From Lineus longissimus (Eukaryota > Nemertea > Pilidiophora > Heteronemertea > Lineidae): a stretch of 64,000 nt of DNA. Below, piece after piece: positions 34,001-42,188 of the stretch. Location of the stretch: contig NC_088321.1 in assembly GCF_910592395.1 (NCBI RefSeq), positions 10,852,001 to 10,916,000 on the forward strand, written 5' to 3'. The notes beneath the pieces were generated by a model. That model was not told the origin of the DNA, did not search any database, and was given only the letters and a program-made list of their open reading frames with translations. The translations under genes and the position numbers were made by a program. How positions within the stretch are numbered: position 1 is the first letter of the stretch; every line of letters starts with the position of its first letter.

Positions 34001-36591
34001 GTTCCGAGTCTGTCTCAAATAATGTCACTAAGGCAGACGTTACATAGACGTTCACTTTTCACTCCTCACGCCTCATTATTCACAGGTCATTGGTTAACCC
34101 AAGGTATTTTCAATGAGCCCTGTTACATAGGCTTTCATTTTGTACTTTGCTTCGCTTCATTTCATTTCTCGCATGAGATCATCAAGTTTATGCGTGAATC
34201 AAGGAATGGACATGTTCATTCTTTGTGAAGTGAACCGCACCAGAGGCAGGATGTATTTTGACTGTCAAGGGAATATTTCCTCCAACAGCTTGAGTATTTT
34301 GCCTTGTGGGAGTTTTCTCGAATTACTACAGCACATACAACCATTTGCCGTATTAATCAGATAGTACTTCCATGGAAATGAGGGGATAAACAAGATAAAA
34401 TACAGTCTCAAGTGATTTATTTGAACTTTTCAGAGTCTGGATGGACGACTGCAAAGAAAGTTTGTCCGTTATTCAAAAACAGCAAATTGGCAAGCATTTC
34501 GTCCTCTGAGGAGTCCATGACCGCACCCGTGAAATGCCAAGTGACAAATGAACGAGTAAAATGTGAAGCCTGTGTAACATTGGGAAAATGAGGAATGAAA
34601 AGTGAGGAGTGAATGATGAGGCGTGAGGCGTCATGCGTGAAGAGTGAAAAGTGAATCGTTCATTCCTATGTAACGTCTGCCTTAGACACCACACAACGAA
34701 GCAGTTTTTGTCAAAGAGATCTGTGATAATATAAATATTCGCTGCAATGTGTGACGAAAGTCCCTCGCGTCTGCTGATAAAGCTGGTAAATGCTGGGTTT
34801 GATACTGATGATAGCAGGTCGCTGCATTTACCACTTCTAGTCGCAGTCACCCGCAATGGCCATCGCAAATGAGGTATCGATGAAACATAACGCTGATGAT
34901 GATGCCGACTAACTCATTTTATGGTATCGGGTAATCATAGCAGTTTCAATGGTGACGAAAAATACAGGGTCTGTACTGCAGCCATTTCTCTACAGAGCGT
35001 TGTCCCCACCTCTCAAGCACTGATCACTGGTGAAAACGTTTGACAATTCACTTGAGTCAAAGTTGGCATTAGACGACTATAAATTCACCCTCAAAAATAA
35101 GTCAGAGTAGGAGTTGTAAATGACGTGCAGCCTCTGCAATATAGGTACGCCACCAGGCTGCTTGGTATCTTGATGGAACAGCGCCAATATACATGAGGAT
35201 TTAGTAAAGAGACACGCGCCAACTCGAGCGTTGCGTTCCTCAGACCAGTGCCTTCTGTCGTTACCGAGAACCAGGACGGTACGCCATGAAATCGATCTTT
35301 CAAACAGGTGGCACCTGGCCTGTGGAATGCACTGCCCTTGGCCGTAAGACAATCTTCCAGTCTCGATGTATATAAGAAGTCAGTGAAGACCTTATTTTTT
35401 GAAAACTATTACAATGTTTAAATTTTTACAAGTTTTTACATGTATTATCAATATCTCATCTTTTTCAATATTTGTATGCAATGAATGTTTTATCTCTGTA
35501 AAGCGCCCTACAGCGGATTTTCTGATTAGCGCGCTATATAAATTCTGTATAATAATAATAATAATAATAATCTTGGATTATGCTGCATGGAAGACAAAGC
35601 AGATTGTTCTATCACTGACGAGCACACAAGCTTCACTTGCCAAATTCATGTCAGGCTCACCTTCTTATCAGTAACAATCTGGCTGTCCGTGTTAAGGAGG
35701 AATACATCATCAGTTATACCAACACACGACGACAGGGACAACGACCTCAGATTCTGCATATGTCGAAGAATCGTCTGAACTGTAATGTCGGTGATCTTGG
35801 TGCATTCCTCCAATGAAAGCGACGTGATTGTCTTCCCGATACGACCTAGCAGCTTGAAGAGACAGGGTGCCATGAGTTGGTCACAGCGGGTTAGGTCCAA
35901 GGACACTAGTTTTTTACATCTGCAGAAAAAAAGAACAGTTTAATTCTGGAAGAAACTGGATACATGCTACAGCTTCTGAATAGGCAAATAATATTGAAAA
36001 GAGTCACTATCACTATATAATCGGGTCAAAGTTATGTTTCCAGAGTACATTTGGAATGTGAGAGAGGCTGTGGCCAAGTGCTGATTGAACAAAATTATAG
36101 AAGAGCATGACATACTACACACGTTTGAGACATGTACATGACGTGCATGTAACAGAGGAAAAACAACAAGGTCCAACCGGGGATTGAACCCGGGACCTCT
36201 CGCTTATAAGGCCATCACTCTACCGACTGAGCTAAAGGGAATTCCCCCTTAGCCTGGGCTAGTAGGAATGATGCCAGCACTACAGTGCAGGGTTTTCTAC
36301 TTACTTCTTACAAACATTGATCATCCCTTGAACACCGACATTCGTGCAATCCCTCAAAACTAGCTCCTTCACATGTGGCGGCACGAGTGACACTAACAAC
36401 TCATTGGTCAGACTCTTTGGGTAGAGGTCAACGATCCGCTTAAGAATCTCTTCCGATACGGCGGTGTATTTGTCCGTGTCGAACAAACGTCGCACATACA
36501 GTGAGACAGTAGCAGTGGCTTCGTTACTGTGGCCGAGAAGAGCTTGAATGCACACTTCCTGGGCAATGAAGGAGAGGGGAAGAACCGCCAT
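23473..36591 (-). CDS. Leucine-rich-repeat protein (AMN1/F-box-LRR-like), nine exons, complete
   Basis: Exons, minus-strand order: 36591-36305, 35919-35661, 33951-33799, 32783-31317, 27797-27585, 26857-26599, 24919-24806, 24212-24118, 23679-23473. All joins keep frame and use GT-AG, giving 1017 residues. The start is the ATG just after a TTTTCCTCAG acceptor near 36599, implying an upstream untranslated exon. A helical N-terminus (about 80 residues) leads into cysteine-containing LRRs such as LVSLDLTRCDQL, LTSLDVSGCQSIT and LEKLNLSNVDITDDG, the type found in AMN1 and F-box LRR adaptors. Exon 4 inserts about 400 acidic, low-complexity residues between repeats. The last exons add a charged linker (LKQRERELFNSEEHYSSDEE) and a final repeat. 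Such repeats form a curved protein-binding surface; a ubiquitin-ligase adaptor role is plausible but no F-box is visible. No symbol can be given. Confidence 0.88.
24941..25436 (-). mobile_element. 496-bp TTAA-flanked element carrying a short ORF
   Basis: Ends are AGGGAACTGACACTGCCCAGC and its near-perfect inverse, with TTAA directly on both sides (24937-24940 and 25437-25440). This suggests a piggyBac- or Kolobok-type non-autonomous element. It lies in the intron before exon 7 of the LRR gene, 16 bp from that exon's splice acceptor. Unlike a plain MITE it holds a 112-codon frame. Confidence 0.85.
25086..25424 (-). CDS. Small ORF inside the TTAA element, possible DNA-binding module
   Basis: A 112-codon frame starting near the element's right inverted repeat. 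A second ATG leads into MGRPKK, a basic AT-hook-like start, followed by ADQRLWISREVLAIWKVIGK and DEVAQHLADLYSEK, two likely helices with Trp, as in small DNA-binding domains. It could be a captured first exon of a transposase, later separated from the catalytic part. Family unknown; whether it is translated is unknown. Confidence 0.4.
   Translation of the reverse strand: MPSGLANFSTFTARESQTFDFLFEFRFVAPPPVPEHAQFKLLLLRIMSKVRVMGRPKKVSKADQRLWISREVLAIWKVIGKVLNLKSNDEVAQHLADLYSEKTAVSHAIFHS
25739..26536 (+). mobile_element. Harbinger-like non-autonomous element coding only a Myb/SANT protein
   Basis: Ends are inverted and similar: GTTCACACCAGCGTTTGAAACGGAATT at the left and AATTCGGTTTGAAAGCGCATTTAGTGTGAATGC at the right. 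Further inside, imperfect GAATTCG/CGGATTC repeats recur on both sides. The exact target duplication is not clear, so the borders may be off by a few bases. Inside is one gene, a Myb/SANT-like ORF (25966-26325). The element lies in the intron between exons 6 and 7 of the LRR gene. Confidence 0.6.
25966..26325 (+). CDS. Myb/SANT-like DNA-binding protein of a transposon
   Basis: A single open frame with ATGs at 25966 and 26002; the second has a better context (AACATGG) and gives 107 residues. The core pattern is a trihelix: WSRAERLALLNILRDEDI, then VYHRVGESLALQGY, then RTTEQCRNKLKALWGNWVK. This is the Myb/SANT-like domain found in the partner gene of Harbinger elements and in many domesticated relatives. 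The catalytic half is absent, as if the element kept only its DNA-binding gene. A host-domesticated gene is an alternative. The frame is intact. Confidence 0.7.
   Translation: MCRHFRFIAWRNMGSDICLTAANKSGNCEFVDVAGNNRGLVWSRAERLALLNILRDEDIEGQLQGNHRNSHVYHRVGESLALQGYERTTEQCRNKLKALWGNWVKTRNNLLRAHPSWNE
28979..29682. repeat. Degraded repeat debris with a family unit fragment
   Basis: The part from about 29512 to 29682 matches one internal unit of the hairpin-ended family (AACATGCCATAGTTAC, TTTACGCCATTTGACCTC, AGGTCAAATCAAAAACCCG). To its left are repeated GTCAGACAGGAC and GTCGGACAGGAC motifs (about 29015 and 29183), also seen in the hairpin at 29683-29747. No gene is seen from 27850 to 29510. Confidence 0.45.
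29683..29747. repeat. 65-bp near-perfect palindrome
   Basis: GGAGAGAATTAAGAAAAACG...TTTTTCTTAATTCTCTCC with a centre GTCCTGTCAGTCGGACAGGAC. The arms are about 29 bp with one mismatch and a 5-bp loop. It abuts the end of a family-unit fragment, so it may be the terminus of a transposon, or an inverted duplication. Confidence 0.85.
29945..31090 (+). repeat. Hairpin-ended interspersed repeat, copy B
   Basis: It has the same start, internal units, (GAC)n tract (about 30967-31045) and terminal hairpin as copy A (18445-19619), and I see only scattered substitutions, a small deletion near 30195 and a shorter (GAC)n. The 3' hairpin AGCTCACCTC...GAGGTGAGCT is identical. It lies in the intron after exon 4 of the LRR gene, ending about 230 bp from that exon, antisense to the gene. 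Confidence 0.8.
31317..32783 (-). CDS. Exon 4 of the LRR gene: long acidic insertion between repeats
   Basis: An uninterrupted 489-codon exon, phase 0 at both ends (acceptor TGCCTTACAG, donor GTGAGTAC). It opens with the end of an LRR (IDILALWYLAGYNLS) and closes with the start of another (VTHVKL, completed as TDCESL in exon 5). The roughly 400 residues between are rich in Glu, Asp, Ser, Asn and Lys with no hydrophobic core, so they are probably disordered. Neighbouring exons code for ordered repeats, so the insert is a linker or docking region. The long open frame argues that it is maintained. Confidence 0.85.
33612..33789. mobile_element. 178-bp MITE, CAGTAGAACCTC ends, TA target (Tc1/mariner type)
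   Basis: Left end CAGTAGAACCTC and right end GAGGTTCTACTG are perfect inverses, with TA on both sides. Inside, GGACACCTCTCTAATAAGG-like blocks recur in both orientations. The ends fit pogo/Tigger-like elements of the Tc1/mariner superfamily. The right TA lies 6 bp inside the intron that begins at the exon 3 donor of the LRR gene. Confidence 0.85.
34031..34682. mobile_element. 652-bp foldback-like element, AGGCAGACGTTACATAG ends, TA target
   Basis: The ends AGGCAGACGTTACATAG and CTATGTAACGTCTGCCT are perfect over 17 bp, and the arms continue imperfectly for about 100 bp with repeated TTCACTTTTCACTCCTCA blocks and their inverse. TA flanks both ends. No ORF is credible. It sits in the intron between exons 2 and 3 of the LRR gene. 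Confidence 0.8.
35077..35571 (+). mobile_element. 5'-truncated CR1/L2-type non-LTR retrotransposon fragment
   Basis: In shifting plus frames it encodes the C-terminal end of a reverse transcriptase: HAPTRALRSSDQCLLSLPRT, then LWNALPLAVRQSSSLDVYKK and KTLFFENYYNV before a stop. A short 3' tail follows with the hairpin-like GTAAAGCGCCC...GCGCTATATAAATT and an (ATA)n run at 35550-35571. Both are characteristic of L2/CR1-type tails. It lies in the LRR-gene intron between exons 2 and 3, antisense to the gene. Confidence 0.75.
36170..36240 (-). tRNA. tRNA-derived sequence (SINE head or pseudogene)
   Basis: On the minus strand it has an A box TAGCTCAGTCGGTAGAG and a B box GGTTCAATCC within a good T-stem (CCGGG/CCCGG). 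The loop CTTATAA would give anticodon UAU. The acceptor stem does not pair (TCCCTTT against TTGGACC) and the anticodon stem is poor, so it is unlikely to be a working tRNA. It is more probably the head of a tRNA-derived SINE or a tRNA pseudogene in an intron of the LRR gene. Confidence 0.6.
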
Positions 36592-36948
36592 TATATTCTG
36601 AGGAAAAGAGGAAAGACTTTTCACTGATTTTCAGGTGAGGAGAAACTTAGGTGGTGAGTGTCGGCAACATGATGCCTGAGTTTGATATTATGAGACTCTG
36701 TCATGTCTGCCTCAGGGCCTAACTGCAGAATAGCCGGGACAGTAGTAGCTCTGTGTCCCAGGTATTCTGCAGTTGCTCCCTGTCTCAGTACAAAAATTCC
36801 ACTGTTCTTAGTCTTACACAGAATTTTGTGGTTTTTAACGGTTCTGTGGTTTTTAACGGTTTCTTTAGAGACTACATGTGGGCATGAAATTTTCACCGAA
36901 AAATAAACAAAAACTATATTATTTGCACAAAAATGCCTTCGGTCTTAA

Positions 36949-37348
36949 CTCTTTCAGTGCCAAGGACGTACATGTACGTCCTAAATATTAAGGGTATTTT
37001 AGTGCCTCCAGACGACACCAGATGTCCCCAGCTACTCAAATGTGGTTCATATGGTTTCTCTGGCCTGGGGCGTCCAAATTGAATCATTTTTTCGACTGAG
37101 AGGGTGGGGTGGGGTTTGCCACCCCTCATTTTAGGTGAAAAATGGTGAAAATCGGCCAAAAATACCACTCCCTCAAAAAAATTTAGAACATAATCCTAGT
37201 ATGCCCCTACTTATTACTGCTGTTTTATTGAAACAGGAGGTAAAGACAAAGGTTTTGAAGAATTTTGATGAGTGTATCTCAATTATTTTTGTGAGATTTT
37301 GGGTAGTGACAATGCCCAAAAATGCCCAAATCCTGGGCACTGAAAGAG
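36949..37348. mobile_element. 400-bp TTAA-flanked MITE, CTCTTTCAGTGCC ends
   Basis: Ends CTCTTTCAGTGCC and GGCACTGAAAGAG are inverses, with TTAA on both sides (36945-36948 and 37349-37352). Near the left end is a palindrome GGACGTACATGTACGTCC. No coding region. It lies just 5' of the LRR gene's coding start and may be in its 5' intron. Confidence 0.8.
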
Positions 37349-37352
37349 TTAA

Positions 37353-38290
37353 TACACGAGTGGTATCATAATACACATAACGACATTGCTTCTATTTAAC
37401 TTCAAGCATTGTCCTTCCTTGGCAGCATAGCTGGGGAAGAAAAAACCCCGAGCGCCAGAATGGACAAGGTATCCCACCGCACAACACAACCGACGAAGAA
37501 GGTAACACAAAAGTCACTTTAATACAACTAAATATAACCTTCCTTGCTTCCACAGTGGTACAATATAAACTAACTTTACACTACACATAATGTGCATACA
37601 ACACAAGGGTTAACAATAATAGGCAAATAAGTGTGACTGTATATACAACTAATTACATAGTGTTAATCCCTAGGTGACAGCTTACTACAACAGTGGCTTA
37701 CTATAACCACTGGCGGAGGTACCTGTCATTGCCGACATCACCACCCGAGGTGATGACAAACATATCAGGAGCCAGGAAGACAAACTACAACGTGAACATT
37801 CCATCCTACGCCAACCTCATGACATCGAGCAACGTCTTGTGATGTGATTTTTGTTTTTTTATGTTCAAACCATTCGTGCTGCCTTAGAAGTAACTTAGAT
37901 GAACATTTGAAGATGCACTCTTACCAATATAAACCAAAAATACTTCTGTTTTTAAAATTCAGATGTATATGAAATCGAAGACCTGCCATGGCCCAATTGA
38001 AGATTATGGTAGGCAACCATGGCCTGCTACTCCCAACAGTTATCACTGCTTAAAACACCATTGGCAGCCATTGCTTCCTGGGCTGGCACCATTGGTTTTG
38101 CCTTAGTTTTACGACGACAACAATGGCATGGTACGATGACATCACAACATTATGATGAAAACATGATAACAGTCCATTCGTAAATGTTAAATGTCTGCAT
38201 CGTTTGGGGCTATGGGGCGGAAAACCAGTCCAAAAACATGTGTGGGAATAAAGTGTACCATTAGGCACTACCAGAACATATAGGGATATA
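37353..38290. other. Stretch upstream of the LRR gene, nothing assigned
   Basis: AT-rich, no supported gene and no clear repeat. The untranslated first exon and promoter of the LRR gene should lie somewhere upstream of 36600, but I cannot place them. Confidence 0.3.
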
Positions 38291-38468
38291 TGTGACCAGT
38301 CACAGCAAAACCAGGCACATGTTGCACAGAAGATGAGCCTAAATGACACCAGGAGATAATGGAAGAAATTGATGTGCTCATATTTCACAAAAGGCAGACA
38401 ATAGAGAAATGAATAAACAGTCCGTCTCAACCTGAGCGACAAGCCTGGTTTTGCTGTAACGGGTCACA
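38291..38468. mobile_element. 178-bp MITE, TGTGACC ends, TA target
   Basis: TGTGACCAGTCACAGCAAAA at the left mirrors the right end TTTTGCTGTAACGGGTCACA; the inverted ends extend to CCAGGC/GCCTGG over 26 bp with a few mismatches. TA lies on both sides, so it fits the Tc1/mariner class. It carries no gene. Confidence 0.75.
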
Positions 38469-38627
38469 TAATTACGTAGAACATTCTGTTCGCAGGAGAG
38501 ATAATGTATGAGGAAGTCCATATCAGGAGTCTGGACGAGTCTTTATTCTGAAACTCTGAGTCTATTCAGACTTTGAGTCCAAATTAAGAAACCGAGTCAG
38601 AATTCGGAATCCTTCTCTAACACAAAT

Positions 38628-38771
38628 CCGGAAGTGGCAACGGTACAGTTTAGACATTGGGAGACTGCTCAAATGTGGAATCGGGAATGATTGCATCCTC
38701 GCTTTGCCAGTTGGCAAATTCCACATTTTAGCAGTCTCCCATTGTCTAAACCGTACCGTCGCCACTTCCGG
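38628..38771. repeat. 144-bp inverted repeat with about 55-bp arms
   Basis: CCGGAAGTGGCAACGGTACA... is mirrored by ...GTACCGTCGCCACTTCCGG, with further matches to GGAGACTGCTCAAATGTGG and CCACATTTTAGCAGTCTCC. The spacer is about 30 bp. I find no target duplication, so it is either a small foldback element or an inverted duplication. Confidence 0.75.
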
Positions 38772-41700
38772 GCCAACTTCTTTAAGTGTCGTATGGTAGC
38801 GTAGTTCTTCAATCCCTGCCGTAATTTTTGACAAAATAATTTTTCTGATATCTTACAGCGCATTCTGCTGTACCCGGAAGTCAGTCAGGACTTTTCGCCC
38901 AATGGAGCGCAAATCACCATGCGAGTATAGCCCAAAGGTGAAGTTAACAAAACTGATGATAGCTTGATTGGGCCTAACTGCCTTCAAATCGCCTGATCGG
39001 GATTTGTTTCTTATGAGCATGTGCAACAATGCCCAAATCTATTTTAAGATTTGGTACTTCCCGATCTGGATACTGCAGCCACTTCTGGCAGCAAAAACGC
39101 ATCCTCTTCAGGATAATGGGGCTGTTATAGCTGAACTGGGCCCAGAGTCCTGACTGGTAGTAGTGTAGGTAGCTACATTTATTTCGGCTTGAGAAGAAAA
39201 TGAAGGAACTTTGAAGAGGGTTCCTATCTATAGCCAGGGCCACCCTACCTCAAATTGCATGCTGACCACCCTACCTTGTGTTGCACACTGGTAAAACGTC
39301 ATGAAAATCAAGGGTATCACCCTACCTTTAGAACACTGGATATAGGCCTAATTGTTGCTTACAAGTATCCGAATTCTGATATGTATCTTATATTAGCCTA
39401 GGAGTTTCAGCAGGGGTGAATTTCACGCTCGTATGACGTATCCACATCGGTTTCATGCAGGACTGCTTCACAAATTACGTTACAATACAATACATCATAT
39501 GAAAAATCGATATGGATAAGTCATATGGGAGAGAGGTTTTTTTGCTGAAACTCACTATTTGAACTTCACGCTCCTCACTCATGCACTCCTATTTTTGCAT
39601 GGTCGGTGTGGGCCATTTGCATGCCTGGCCTGGCCTGGCTTGGCCCTTTCAGTCACAAAAATACCTACTCAGTTGAGCCGGAGTATCAAAATGACAACTG
39701 TTCCATGTGATCTAGAAAGTATTTAGACGACTGACACTATAACGTGCAGAAGAATATGCTGCCATAGACTGTAAGAGAGGTCTTTCAGCGGTTTTTTTCA
39801 CTTCTGTCAAAAGCGCGGTGTGCCAAACATGTTTTCATCTATTTGCTTAGAGCAATGACAACAAAAGCACAAAAATTGTCTAATGATGGCACAATGTCAG
39901 GGTTTTTGGTTTCAAGATATATTGGTAGCTGTTTTTTAATTATTTTTGTTGTGTAATGCGTCTTTTAAATCGTTTAAAGGACTTTTTTTCGATGGAATAA
40001 TTTCCATTGCTGTATGCGGCAGTTGAATTTTCTTACTTTGGAGAGTAACACAAAATGTGCGACTAATAAACGTCCAAATACCGATTTTAAAAACTAATTT
40101 ACCTATAATTTGTTAGTGTTACGTAATGTTCATTAGGTAAGAATTAATTGAAAAGTGATTCTCTGTGTCTAAATGGAGGCCCTGGCCTATAATTTACTGT
40201 TTTATTTTCTCACAATAAAAAACCTATAATAATTCACATGCCCATGAATAGGCCTACCCCCAAAAATAGGGGGGTTAGGGCCATTTCGGCCCCCCTCTAA
40301 ATCCGCCCATGAAAATTTTTGGTACATGCTGGAATGGCCATGCTATTGGCATTGGTTCATCGACATGGCCGACATCATGTTCAAGATTTTGCCTTTAAAA
40401 CTAGTATTAGGCTAGTATAAAAAAGCAGCCAAAATCGTATTAAATGAAAGTTTTCATCATCATGATCAAATGACATTTGGTGACAATTTGTTGATTGACG
40501 CCATGACGGTGGAAAGTTTTTACAAACGTCTGGGAAGTTGGCTTATTTCTTATTCCTTATTCCCGATTGGCAATTCTACTGTTTTCTGGTTCTGAAAACA
40601 AAGTTTGTGGTACACTAGACTTGGATATCTGATGACATCAGATGTCATTGTCAGATGACGTCATTTCTGATGACGTCAGTTATTCCTGGAAAGCGTCAAG
40701 CCTGACGGATAGGATACCCAAAGAAGAAGAAGACGTCAGTAAAATTTGTAAACATCCTGGCTAGTCCTTGGTGCTCCATCCAGGAGCTCTTCAGTTCAAC
40801 ATGGTTTTCATTGAGAAAAGCTATGATAAACCAGTCTCCTGTTGATATTTCCCTTAATAATATAATGACTGTTAACCATTGATAATGATGTACAACTGTT
40901 CTTGTAGTACCAAAATTGTATTCAGGTTTTAATCCGAAATATCTCGCAAGTCCATGCATGCAAATTGCAATGAGGTACAAATGTAAACGTGAGAAAAACT
41001 CCCCGTATCCAAGAAAATGAATCTATTCGACGACGTTGAAATTGTTATGTCACGTGGCCCTCAGTTGAGTGGCATGAGGTTCCCATATGCAAGCGGCGAA
41101 AAATATTTGCGTGACTTCAGAATGTTGTCATTTTGTAAACAAATCCATCTGGTATATGAGATTAGTTAATGAGGGTCTGTCGGATGAGACTTAAGCGGTG
41201 GTCCCTTGTAGTTGTATACCTGATTCCTTGAGTTTCTATGCCAGGGCAAGTAAAATGTTCTCCACAGTAGGACCGTAATCTATATTTAAGATATATCATA
41301 ATGTACCCTAAATGATTGGTCTGACATATTATGAAAAACATCAACATTTTCCACAAATAGTAAGTACAAACTTCTCCAAAATCATGGAAAGTGCCCTCAG
41401 GGAATGCTTTTGCTCACCGCCACAAGAAAAATGCACAAGAAAGTTGTAAAGAATTAATGCAAGAGCTACATGTAGGATGCAATCTGCCATGCAATAATCA
41501 TATCGGGATTGCACTTAAATAGTGCAAATCCGTAGGAAGCCCCTTTACAACTTCACATCATGTTGTTACCTCAAAACTTCCACCTTCCATGATGCATTCA
41601 AGTCATGAGAGATTTTTTGCCAAAAAACTTACAACTATTGTCTTTCTAAAATCACGATTTTCTTGGTATTTCTGGGAATATGTGTCGTATATGATAAATA

Positions 41701-42188
41701 TAATACTGCCCTTTTGTGTAATCCTTGTCGCCAGGTTGCGCTTGTTAATTTTTCTCCGGCCAGAAAGCTCTCGACAAGGCTGGAGAAAATCTACTCGTGC
41801 AATCTGGTGACTCAGATCACACACTCGATCATTATTCTTATGACATCCTAGATGGATATCTTCGTTTACAAACTGACGTCATCTGAATATTTTCTTCAGC
41901 CGCATCAAGGAACTAAATGCTACTCAAATTATTTAGAGCCCTACTCCATACCTCGGGCACAAATCCAATTTGGATTACGACAGTGGTACCAGTTATGGTT
42001 AGGAATAATGACAATGAATGATGAAATATTTTAACACCATATTATTCTTTTACACTCCCTCTTCATTTGTTTGCTTTGAGTGCAAATTTGGAACAGAAAT
42101 TTGCAAATAATGTAACATGCTCCACATGTTGGTTTCCATGGTTACTTGCAGCTACAGCAACATCATAACATGGCTGCAACTCCGCGCC
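38772..42188. other. Gene-poor stretch between LRR gene and TMEM267
   Basis: No frame here looks like a gene. The sequence is AT-rich, with a short palindromic cluster of TGATGACATCAGATGTCA/TGACGTCA motifs near 40630-40680. Untranslated leader or promoter of TMEM267 should lie in its right part. Confidence 0.3.

Noticed and set aside
36170-36240. Functional tRNA-Ile(UAU) gene
   Set aside because: The acceptor stem does not pair and the anticodon stem is weak; kept as a tRNA-derived sequence only.
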